From contig NZ_AUBB01000036.1 of the NCBI RefSeq assembly GCF_000429025.1, forward strand, positions 18,192-82,191: a DNA stretch of 64,000 nt, read 5' to 3'. Source of the DNA: Actinospineispora spinosispora DSM 44797. GTDB lineage: Bacteria > Actinomycetota > Actinomycetes > Mycobacteriales > Pseudonocardiaceae. The notes beneath the pieces are model-generated. The model was not told where the DNA came from and ran no database searches. It saw nothing but the letters and a program-made list of their open reading frames with translations. This document shows, piece after piece, positions 48,869 to 56,639 of this stretch; position 1 is the first letter of the stretch; every line of letters starts with the position of its first letter. The translations under genes were made by a program, and so were the position numbers.

Positions 48869-49033
48869 CGCAACCCCGTCCCCGACTCCAAGGCATCTCG
48901 GCTTCGCCGTCGACCGTGAGTGGCAAGTGGTCCTATAGCAACCCTGGGCACTCACGACGGTAAAGCTGTCGTGAGTGCCCAGGGTTGCTACGCCTTCGGC
49001 GCCGCTTCGCGGTAGAACCACTTGCCACTCACG
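48852..49033 (-). repeat. Compound inverted repeat (CGTGAGTG family), copy 4
   Basis: Outer arms GTGAGTGGCAAGTGGT (48916-48931) and ACCACTTGCCACTCAC (49017-49032) pair perfectly. Inner arms AGCAACCCTGGGCACTCACG (48937-48956) and the matching 48970-48989 also pair perfectly. The block 48990-49016 and the tail 48852-48914 match copy 2. The ligase TGA stop is part of the outer arm. Confidence 0.85.
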
Positions 49034-50672
49034 TGGGGTTTGTCAGTTTTTCTCGCAGGACGAACTTTTGGATCTTGCCTGTTGCCGTCATGGGGAGTTC
49101 GTCGATCAGCTCCAGGCGTTCAGGGAGCTTCACCACCGCGATCTGACGTTCGTTGCGCAGGTAGTCGGTCAGCTCCTCGAACGTCGGCGCCTCACCAGCC
49201 GGGACCACGAACGCGCAGGCCCGCTCGCCCAGCACCCGGTCCGGCATCGCCACGACAGCGGCGGCCGCGACCTTGGGGTGGGTCACCAGGTGGTCCTCGA
49301 CCTCACGCGCGGAGATGTTGGTACCACCCCGGATGATCAGGTCCTTGATCCGGCCGGTGACCCGCATGTAGCCCTCGTCGTCGACCCGGCCGAGGTCCCC
49401 GGAGTGTGAGACGCCGTTGGGCTCGATGGCCTCGGCGGTGCGCTCCGGATCACGCCAGTAGCCGAGCATCAGCCCGGGACCGCCGTGGCAGATCTCGCCT
49501 TCCTCACCGGCCGCCACCTGGGTGCCGTCCTCGGCCTGGATACGCAGGTCGACGCCGGGCAGCGCGCGCCCGTCGGAGGACAGCACCTTGTCCGGATCGT
49601 CGCCCTGACGGCAGCTGGTGACCAGCAGTCCTTCGCTGCGGCCGTAGATCGGCAGCAGCGCGCAGTCCGGGAACTTGGCCTTCCAGTCGGCGAGCAGACC
49701 GGGCGGGATCGGCGCACCGGCGCTGGCCCAGACCCGCATCGAGGTCAGGTCGTGCTTCTCCGGGTCGTACGCGTCCAGTGCCATCTGGACGAACGGCGTG
49801 GCGCCCATGCTGACGGTGCAGCCGTGTTCCCGAATCCGCTCGAGGCCCGCGTTGGCCTCCCAGGAGTCCATCACGTGTGTGCTGGCACCGAGCACGAGTG
49901 GGATGGTCACCCCGACCGCGAGGCCGGTCGCGTGGGTGATCGGCGACGGCATGAACAGCGTGTCGTCCGGGCCGACCCCCAGCACGTCCTCACCGAGGGC
50001 GTGCACGGTGTAACCGAACGTGTTGAACGTGTGGTAGCAGCCTTTCGGCCGGGACTCGGTGCCGGAGGTGAAGATGATCGCGTGCGGGTCGTCGGCGCTG
50101 GGCAACGGCCCGAGCTCGTCCGCACTCGGGACGTCGTCGCCCGCCACGAGGTCCTCGTAGCGCGACTCACCGTCGCCGGCCTCGGTCCGGACCGTGATGA
50201 CGTGGCGCAGTGTCGGGCAGTTCGGCCGGACGTCGCGGATCATCTGGTGGTAGTCGAACTTGCGGTAGGTGCCGCACACGACGGACACCACGGCACCCGC
50301 GTGGTTGATCGCGTGCGTGACCTCGTCCCACCGGTAGATCGGCATGGTCGGCACCAGGACCGCGCCGAGCCGACCGAGTGCCGCGTAGACCACCACGTAC
50401 TCGTTCCAGCTGGGCAGCTGCACCTGAACCCGGTCGCCGTGTTCGACGCCCAGCTCGCGCAGCCGCAGGGCCAGCCGAAGACTCTGCGCGTGCAGCTGCG
50501 ACCAGGTCAGTTCGCCGTAACCGTCGCTGACCGCGACCTTGTCGCCCTGGACCCCCGCCCAGTGCTCGACGCGTTCGGCGAGGGCGCCGTCGCGCCAGAA
50601 CCCCTCGGAGCGGAACCCGGCGATCGTCTCTGCGCTGTAACGGTCCTCGGGCCTGATGATCTCGGAAGCCAC
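49029..50672 (-). CDS. Acid-CoA ligase, cyclohexanecarboxylate-CoA ligase-like
   Basis: 547 aa, start MASEIIRPEDR at the complement of 50670-50672. The phosphate loop is FTSGTESRPKGCYH, with PIYGRSEG and the hinge GRIKDLIIRGGTNISAREVED. The C-terminal catalytic Lys is in MTATGKIQKFVLREKL. It belongs to the adenylate-forming family that activates acids as CoA thioesters, and the sequence recalls the AliA-type ligases. It is transcribed towards the MarR and crotonase genes and has a palindromic operator upstream. Together with the BadI-like and SDR genes this supports alicyclic acid degradation. The terminal TGA lies within repeat copy 4. Confidence 0.88.
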   Translation of the reverse strand: MASEIIRPEDRYSAETIAGFRSEGFWRDGALAERVEHWAGVQGDKVAVSDGYGELTWSQLHAQSLRLALRLRELGVEHGDRVQVQLPSWNEYVVVYAALGRLGAVLVPTMPIYRWDEVTHAINHAGAVVSVVCGTYRKFDYHQMIRDVRPNCPTLRHVITVRTEAGDGESRYEDLVAGDDVPSADELGPLPSADDPHAIIFTSGTESRPKGCYHTFNTFGYTVHALGEDVLGVGPDDTLFMPSPITHATGLAVGVTIPLVLGASTHVMDSWEANAGLERIREHGCTVSMGATPFVQMALDAYDPEKHDLTSMRVWASAGAPIPPGLLADWKAKFPDCALLPIYGRSEGLLVTSCRQGDDPDKVLSSDGRALPGVDLRIQAEDGTQVAAGEEGEICHGGPGLMLGYWRDPERTAEAIEPNGVSHSGDLGRVDDEGYMRVTGRIKDLIIRGGTNISAREVEDHLVTHPKVAAAAVVAMPDRVLGERACAFVVPAGEAPTFEELTDYLRNERQIAVVKLPERLELIDELPMTATGKIQKFVLREKLTNPT

Positions 50673-50703
50673 GGCTCACCTCACTGGGACGCCGAACATG
50701 GAA

Positions 50704-50732
50704 GTCTAGAGTGCGATAGTCGCACCCTAGAG
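50704..50732. promoter_or_regulatory. Palindromic operator upstream of the ligase gene
   Basis: CTAGAGTGCGA (50707-50717) and TCGCACCCTAG (50721-50731) form an inverted repeat with one mismatch. The 19-bp motif (GTCTAGAGTGCGATAGTCG, 50704-50722) overlaps it. The site is about 32 nt upstream of the start codon. Confidence 0.5.
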
Positions 50733-50768
50733 TATTTCCGGCGTCAGCGGAAGTGGCGACGGTTCTCG

Positions 50769-51179
50769 CTAGCTTGCCCTCCGACCGGCCAACAGCCCGG
50801 TGATCCCGCCGACGACCACCGCGAGCACCGCGAACATGGCGACATCGGTCCAGATCAGCTGACGTGAGCTGATGTAGATCAACGGGATGGACAGCGTGTA
50901 GCTGATCAACGCGGCGAACATCCCGGTCAGGAACGGCGAGTCCGCCGTACCCGAGCGGAAGGCCGCGACCACGAACGCCAGCACCGCGCCCGCGACCAGC
51001 CAGACGAGACCGGCGGTCTCGCTCATCCGCACGACGAGCGGATGAGCGAGACCACTGATCACCAGGATGGTGAAACCCGCCGAGGCACCGCGCACCACGA
51101 GGACCCAGTCGATCTGGTCCATCCAGCTGCCCCAGTCACGGGGCGGTGGGCGGCGACCCGGTGTGGATTTCGCACTCAC
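50769..51179 (-). CDS. Small four-helix membrane protein at the end of the mce operon
   Basis: 136 aa; the start overlaps the upstream PPIase stop by 4 nt. About four hydrophobic segments (roughly 25-47, 55-72, 84-103 and 110-130) follow a short basic Pro-rich N-terminus. No family motif is recognised. Being last in an mce operon, it may assist the transporter complex, but that is only by association. Genes of this size at the ends of mce operons vary between genera. The third-position GC and overlap support it as real. Confidence 0.7.
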   Translation of the reverse strand: MSAKSTPGRRPPPRDWGSWMDQIDWVLVVRGASAGFTILVISGLAHPLVVRMSETAGLVWLVAGAVLAFVVAAFRSGTADSPFLTGMFAALISYTLSIPLIYISSRQLIWTDVAMFAVLAVVVGGITGLLAGRRAS

Positions 51180-52948
51180 TTCGGCGGCTCCGGCTGGCCG
51201 GCGGGAGCCGGAGCCGGCTGGCCGTCAGCGCCGGGAGGCGGCGCCAGGCTGTCCGGGTCGGCCGGGCGGTACTCGTCGGCGTAGACGACCTTCGCGCTCT
51301 TGATGCTGTCCTCGAGGAACTGGCGCCACTTCTCCGAGCCGCGCTCCGCGATGACCTGCTGGCGGATGGCGTCCTTGATCTGGTCGAAGTTCGCCGGCGT
51401 CGACGGCAGGATCTCGGCGATCTTGCCGACGTTGTACCCGTGCTCACCCTGGACCGGGCCGAACACCCCGTTGAGCGGCGCGGAGAACGCGGCCTTGGCG
51501 AACTCGGGCTCGAGCTGCTGCGCCGGCTGCGGACCGAGGTCGCCGCCCTTGTCCTTCGTCGAGGTGTCCATGCTCTGCTGCTGGGCGAGCTGCTCGAAGT
51601 TCGCGCCGGTGTTGAGCTGGGCCACGATCTGGTCGGCCGCGGCCTTGTCCTTCACCACGATGTTGTGGATGTCGCGGCGCTCAGGGGTGGCGAGCTGGTC
51701 CTTGTGCGAGTCGAAGTACTGCTTGACGTCCGCGTCGGACGCCTGGACACCGGCGGCCACCTGCTGAACCAGCTGGGTCACCGTCATCTGCCGCTTGATC
51801 TCGGCGAGCACCTTCGGCTCGGACGTACCGTTCGCCGCCATCGCCTGGACCGACTTGTCGTGCCCCTCGGGCCCGTCGCCGTAGTTCTGCGAGATGATCT
51901 TCGCTAGGACGTCAGAGGCCTGCCGGTCGGCCACCACGATGTTGCGGTCCGCCGCCGCCTTCTCGATCACCATGGTGAAGGCGATCGACTTGGCGAAGTC
52001 CTTGCGGAACTGGTCGAGCTTCGGGCCGTCCTTCGGCACCTCGAAGCCCAGCAGCGCCTTCTGCGTCTGGATGTCGTCGTTCAGCTCCGCGACCGTCACA
52101 TCCGTGCCGTTGACCCGCAGCGCGACGCCGTCCGGGACGGTGTTGGCCCGGTAGTACAGGAACCCGCCGACCGCGAGCGCGATCACCAGCACGACGGCGA
52201 CGCCGGCGATGACCTTCGCCTTGACCGACTTGGGCAGCGAGAACCCACCGCCCGAGCCGGTGCCCGGGGTCGAGGTGCTCGGCGGTTCGCCACCGCCGCC
52301 GCTCGCCGAGTCCGGGGTGGCCGAGTCGTCGGCCTTCGCCGCGTCGGCGCCGGTCTTGTCCTCGGCCTTGGTCTCTTCCGGCTTGGTGTCAGCGGCCTTG
52401 GTGTCAGCGGACGCGTCGGCCGTCACGGTCTCGTCCGACTTGGCGTCCTCGGCGGGCTTGTCGTCGGACTTGCCGGCGGCCACCACGGTCGCGCCGGCGG
52501 CGGTCGCGGCGCCGGCGGCGGCAGCGGCCACCGTGGTCCCGGTCTTCGCGCCGTCGGCGGGCTTGTCGGTGTCGGTCTTCTCGGACTCGGCCTTGTCCGG
52601 CTCAGGCTTGTCCGCATCAGGCTTCGCCGAGGGAACCTTGTCCCCCGCCTCAACCTTCTCAGCCGCAGCCTTGTCCTCGGCAACCTTGTCCGACTCAGCC
52701 TTCTCAGCAGCTGCCTTCTCGGCGGCCGCCTTCTTGTCGGCCGCGGCCTTCAGGATCTGGGCCTTGCGTTCCTCGGCCGCCTTCTCGATCTCGGCGATCT
52801 GCTCCTCGACCGACTGTCCTTCGGTCGAGTCGGCCGCCTCGGAGCCGCCCGCAGAATCTGTCGAGTCGGGCAACGCGTCAGGAGTCGCCGAATCCGGCTT
52901 CGCTCTCACGCCGACCTGCCCTGGCACTTCGTCGTTCTTCGGGTCCAT
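51176..52948 (-). CDS. Membrane-anchored parvulin-type peptidyl-prolyl isomerase with long low-complexity N-terminus
   Basis: 590 aa from the ATG at the complement of 52946-52948 (overlapping the MMPL stop by 1 nt). Residues 1-235 are unusually Lys/Ala/Glu/Asp-rich (EKAAAEK-type repeats), then Gly/Pro/Ser. A single transmembrane segment lies at about 246-266. The extracytoplasmic part has a SurA_N-like region (about 275-420) and a PpiC parvulin domain (about 425-515) with ERRDIHNIVV and DKGGDLG and FGPVQGEHGY motifs. It ends in a Pro-rich tail. It likely helps fold exported Mce proteins. The cytoplasmic low-complexity segment is exceptional and its role is unknown. Confidence 0.82.
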   Translation of the reverse strand: MDPKNDEVPGQVGVRAKPDSATPDALPDSTDSAGGSEAADSTEGQSVEEQIAEIEKAAEERKAQILKAAADKKAAAEKAAAEKAESDKVAEDKAAAEKVEAGDKVPSAKPDADKPEPDKAESEKTDTDKPADGAKTGTTVAAAAAGAATAAGATVVAAGKSDDKPAEDAKSDETVTADASADTKAADTKPEETKAEDKTGADAAKADDSATPDSASGGGGEPPSTSTPGTGSGGGFSLPKSVKAKVIAGVAVVLVIALAVGGFLYYRANTVPDGVALRVNGTDVTVAELNDDIQTQKALLGFEVPKDGPKLDQFRKDFAKSIAFTMVIEKAAADRNIVVADRQASDVLAKIISQNYGDGPEGHDKSVQAMAANGTSEPKVLAEIKRQMTVTQLVQQVAAGVQASDADVKQYFDSHKDQLATPERRDIHNIVVKDKAAADQIVAQLNTGANFEQLAQQQSMDTSTKDKGGDLGPQPAQQLEPEFAKAAFSAPLNGVFGPVQGEHGYNVGKIAEILPSTPANFDQIKDAIRQQVIAERGSEKWRQFLEDSIKSAKVVYADEYRPADPDSLAPPPGADGQPAPAPAGQPEPPK

Positions 52949-55332
52949 CAATGAGCTCCTTGCAGCGAGTTCTGCTTCGGCTGGTCGTCATTGCTCGGGT
53001 CCTCGCTCGGTGCATCCGGTCCGGCGGTCAGCCGGACCACGCACAACGAGGAGAGCAACGCCAGCAGGACGGCGCCCGCCAGCAGTAGGCCGAACTCTCT
53101 GACCACGGCGATCCCGGATATCACCAGGACCGCGTAACCGACTACGGACGTTGCTGTCACTAGTAGAACGGCTCGGCGCAACGCCTGGTTACGGCGTCGT
53201 CCGGCCTCGGACAGCAGTACGGTGAATTCGCACCCGACCGCCGCGGTCAGCGAACCGAGCGCGACGGTGATGGGCGATAGTGCGGTACCACTCAACCACA
53301 GCAGAAACAGCCCGGCGCCGGTGGCCAGCACGGCGGCGGTCACCGCGCGCAGTGCGTCCCACCTTCGGCGCAACCCGAGCGCGAGCACGAGCCCGGCGGC
53401 GAACACACCGAGCAGGTTGGCCGCGAGCCGGTCCTGCGACACCAGTTCCTGGCCCCGGACCGCCACGATCGGCAGCCCGACCAGCTTGACCGTGAACCCC
53501 GGGGGTGGCGGCGGAAGCTTCTGCTTCAGGCCTTCCGCCAGCTTCTGGGTGCCCGCCAGATCGTCGATCTTGACGCCGTAGATCATCACCGAGGTGCCCC
53601 GGTCCAGGCTCAGCACGGCCCCGGTGAGGTACTGGGGCAGCACCCTCAGTGCGGACTGAATCTGGTCGGGCGTCGCACCCCGACCGAGGAAGGACAGCAG
53701 CATCGGCAGCGACACCACGCGGTGCGCCTGGTCGCCGTACTGCGTGATGATGATTTCCTCGGCCTTGTTCATCCACTCGACGGCGGGCGCGCTCGTGGCG
53801 TCCGGCCCGTCCAGCACGACGTCGAGCTCACCGGACGAGCCGATCGCGTTCTCGACGTACTGCGCGTCGGCGACGGCCTGGGTCCCCGAGGCGAACTGTT
53901 CGACGTTCGTCTCCAGCGGCAGCTTCGGCAGCAGCGCCCAGCCGATACCGGCGAGCACCAGGGCCGCCGCGAACACGGCGAGCGGGCCACGCCGGGCCAG
54001 GATGGACCTGAGCGGGACGGCGCCGGTGTCGTTGTCGTCGTGGTCGATGACGTCGCTGGACGCGACCGCGTCGTCGTCGCCCCGGTAGACCAACCGGCGG
54101 GCGAGCACACCGAGTACGGCGGCCAGCAGGATGCCGATCGACAGGGTCATGCCGAGGTCACGCACCAGCGGCAGCGGCGAGAGCACGAGCGTGGCGAGGC
54201 TCGCGGCCGACGCACACGCGACGGTGAGCACCGTGCGCACCCGGGCCCGCACGGCGAAGTAGGTCGGGTAGTAACAGCCGATGCCGAGCACGACCGAGAG
54301 GAAGGCCACCACACCGATGGACAGCGGCCGGTGCAGCCAGCCGAAGATCGCCAGGGTGATCGCGATGGCGAGCATCGTCGTACCCAGCGGGACTAGCCGC
54401 CGGGACCGTCTGGTCCACGGGATGAACCAGAAGCACAACCCGACGGCCAGCAGCGCGATCCCGCCGAGCAGCGGCCCCTCGCTCTTGGCCTGAGCGCCGA
54501 GCGCCGAGACGACGGCCGGGACGCCGGACACGGTGACCTTGCTGGTCGGCAGCTTGGCCGCCGCGACCGTCTCCTTGACCGACTCCACCAGCCGCTGCAC
54601 CGACGCCGCGTCGGCGTCCTCGCGCGGGCGGATCAGGATCGCCACCGAGTCGTTCGACGGGACCACGAACTTCCACTGCGACTTCGGCCCGTCGGCGGTG
54701 AAGACCACCCGGTTCACGAATGCCTGGTTGCGCAGCGTCGGCAGACCCGAGGGCAGGCCCTCGATGATGAGCGGCCCGTAGCGCACGGTGAACTCGTCGA
54801 GCACGGCCTGCTTGGCCGCCTGGGCCTCGGCCTCGGACTTGCCCTGTTCCCGAGCGGCCGCGAGTGCACGGTTCGAGTCGCCGTCCCGGCGGCCGATCAG
54901 CTCGGCGATGAAGTTCTGCGCCTGGGTGGCGATCTGGTTGAGCAGTGTGCCCGGCCCGTACACGGTCGCCACGTCCGGCAGCTGGGACAGCCGTCCCTCC
55001 AGACCGATCATGGTCATGAGCTGCTGCTCACGGAACAGCTCACGGGGCTTCTGGTCTTCGAGCAGAACCACGATCGGGTCACTGCCGAAGGACCTGCCCA
55101 CGTCGTTCAGGTCCGCCACCGACGGATCGCTGGCCGGCAGGAACGAGCTCATTCCGGTCTGGACGCTCGTGCGCAGCAGGCCCCCGACCACCAGCGCCGC
55201 CATGACCAGCACGAGCAGCCCCGCGGCGACCTTCCGCCAGCCGAGATCAAGTACTGCTGCCTTAACGGCCGAAGGCCGGCGGAATCGCGTGATGCGATCC
55301 CACCGGCCCCCGGTGTCTTTGCTACGGCTCAT
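52948..55332 (-). CDS. MMPL/RND-family transporter in the mce operon
   Basis: 794 aa, start overlapping the upstream MCE stop by 4 nt. About 11-12 transmembrane segments flank two extracytoplasmic domains (about 55-280 and about 455-590), the MMPL layout. The N-terminal periplasmic block TGMSSFLPASDPSVADLNDVG and the second half's ASGTQAVADAQYVEN are typical of MmpL-like proteins. It should use the proton gradient to move lipids or hydrophobic compounds. Its position inside an mce operon suggests joint function with the MCE importer, though the direction of transport cannot be inferred. Confidence 0.85.
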   Translation of the reverse strand: MSRSKDTGGRWDRITRFRRPSAVKAAVLDLGWRKVAAGLLVLVMAALVVGGLLRTSVQTGMSSFLPASDPSVADLNDVGRSFGSDPIVVLLEDQKPRELFREQQLMTMIGLEGRLSQLPDVATVYGPGTLLNQIATQAQNFIAELIGRRDGDSNRALAAAREQGKSEAEAQAAKQAVLDEFTVRYGPLIIEGLPSGLPTLRNQAFVNRVVFTADGPKSQWKFVVPSNDSVAILIRPREDADAASVQRLVESVKETVAAAKLPTSKVTVSGVPAVVSALGAQAKSEGPLLGGIALLAVGLCFWFIPWTRRSRRLVPLGTTMLAIAITLAIFGWLHRPLSIGVVAFLSVVLGIGCYYPTYFAVRARVRTVLTVACASAASLATLVLSPLPLVRDLGMTLSIGILLAAVLGVLARRLVYRGDDDAVASSDVIDHDDNDTGAVPLRSILARRGPLAVFAAALVLAGIGWALLPKLPLETNVEQFASGTQAVADAQYVENAIGSSGELDVVLDGPDATSAPAVEWMNKAEEIIITQYGDQAHRVVSLPMLLSFLGRGATPDQIQSALRVLPQYLTGAVLSLDRGTSVMIYGVKIDDLAGTQKLAEGLKQKLPPPPPGFTVKLVGLPIVAVRGQELVSQDRLAANLLGVFAAGLVLALGLRRRWDALRAVTAAVLATGAGLFLLWLSGTALSPITVALGSLTAAVGCEFTVLLSEAGRRRNQALRRAVLLVTATSVVGYAVLVISGIAVVREFGLLLAGAVLLALLSSLCVVRLTAGPDAPSEDPSNDDQPKQNSLQGAH

Positions 55333-56627
55333 CGGCCGGGCGGCTCTTTCTCTACGCGAGTGAAGCCACGCCCACCCTTGCCATCCGGGTCGTAACCCTG
55401 ACCCGGCTTCATGTAGCGGTTCGCCTTCATGAGCGGCCCGAAGTTGGTGCCGATCGGGTTGCTGGCGAAGGACTGCTCGTCGAACAACAGCATGACGTTG
55501 AAGTACTTGCCGTTGGCATCGCCGTGCGCCAGTGTCTGCGCGAAGTTGGCGAGGAAACCGCCGAGGTCCGGACCGTACGGCTTGAGGTATCCAAGCATCG
55601 GGTTCAGGTCGGTCAGGTCACCGATCGCCTGAGGGAACAGGTCCTGAGCGTCGCTGGCGGTGTCCGGCACGCGGTGGAGCGTATCCGGCGCCTTGTCCAG
55701 GGCACTGTCCAGGTCCGGCAGGAGACCCCGCAGGTCACGCGACGTAATCGGCAGTTCCTCCAGCGCGGCCGACAGATCCGGGCCCGCATCGTGCAGGTTG
55801 CGGGCGACCGGCCGCAGCGCGTGACCGAGGTCGGTCAGGCTGGAGCTGGCGTTGCGTGCGCTGGCCAGCACCGGCGGGAGGGTCCGCAGAGTCTCCTCGA
55901 GGTCCTTCTGACCGTCCGCCGTGGCGGTGAACAGCCGGTTGGAGTCCTCGACGAGCTGTGCGATCTGACCACGCTGGGTGTTCAGCGCGGCGAGCATCGT
56001 CGCGGTGTGCCCGGTGACCTGCTTGAGGTCCTCGGACTGCGCGGCCAACGCGTCGAGCGCGTCGTGCCCACCCCTGCCGAGCGAACCGAGACCCTGCACG
56101 GCGTCGGACACCGACTGCTTGGTGCCTTCCGTCGCCGCACCGAGCGAACGCATGCCCTCGGCGAGCGCTCCCCTGGTCTTGCCGTCCAGGGCGAGCAGCA
56201 CGTCGTTGAGCTGGGTCGGTCCGTGACCGGCTTCCTTCGGCAGCACGTAGCCGCTCGGGACAGCCGGTCCGGTGCCGTCGGTCAGCTCGACGAAGCTCTC
56301 CTCGACGAGTGTCTTGGCCCTCAGCTGAGCGGTCACGCCCTCGTGCAGCGGGTAGTAGCTGTCGAGGTCCATCACCACCTTCGCCGAGTCCGCGGCGTCC
56401 GGTACCACTTCCTGCACCTTGCCGACCTTGACGCCGGCGACCATGACGTCACCGAAGTACACGAGGTTGGCGACGCGCGGGAAGTACGCGGTGACCCGGT
56501 ACGTGCTCTTGGTGACGCCCGGAATCTTTCCACCGGAGTTCACCCACAGGTAGGAGAACACCCCGACGCACAGCAGGCCGAACAGCGCCAGCGTGATCGT
56601 CTGGCCCAGTCTCTTAGAGATTCTCAT
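55329..56627 (-). CDS. MCE family protein 6 (last of the six)
   Basis: 432 aa, start MRISKRLGQT at the complement of 56625-56627. A transmembrane segment (about 9-30) is followed by an MCE/MlaD domain (about 40-120, with YFGDVMVAGVKVGKVQEV), a long helical region with leucine heptads (about 150-330), and a polar C-terminus. No lipobox is present (GLLCV lacks the small residue at -1). It would be part of the hexameric substrate-binding channel. It lies 12 nt after the preceding MCE gene and overlaps the MMPL gene by 4 nt. Confidence 0.9.
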   Translation of the reverse strand: MRISKRLGQTITLALFGLLCVGVFSYLWVNSGGKIPGVTKSTYRVTAYFPRVANLVYFGDVMVAGVKVGKVQEVVPDAADSAKVVMDLDSYYPLHEGVTAQLRAKTLVEESFVELTDGTGPAVPSGYVLPKEAGHGPTQLNDVLLALDGKTRGALAEGMRSLGAATEGTKQSVSDAVQGLGSLGRGGHDALDALAAQSEDLKQVTGHTATMLAALNTQRGQIAQLVEDSNRLFTATADGQKDLEETLRTLPPVLASARNASSSLTDLGHALRPVARNLHDAGPDLSAALEELPITSRDLRGLLPDLDSALDKAPDTLHRVPDTASDAQDLFPQAIGDLTDLNPMLGYLKPYGPDLGGFLANFAQTLAHGDANGKYFNVMLLFDEQSFASNPIGTNFGPLMKANRYMKPGQGYDPDGKGGRGFTRVEKEPPGR

Positions 56628-56639
56628 TCGTCCGGCCCC

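Noticed and set aside
13135..49033. CRISPR array or insertion-sequence ends
   Set aside because: The CGTGAGTG repeats are widely spaced, have no regular spacers, and no cas or transposase gene is present. They fit intergenic hairpins better.
17256..50700. KstR/KstR2 steroid-regulon operators
   Set aside because: I looked for TnnAACnnGTTnnA-like and AAGCAAG-type palindromes in the catabolic promoters and saw none, so control by those regulators is not supported here.
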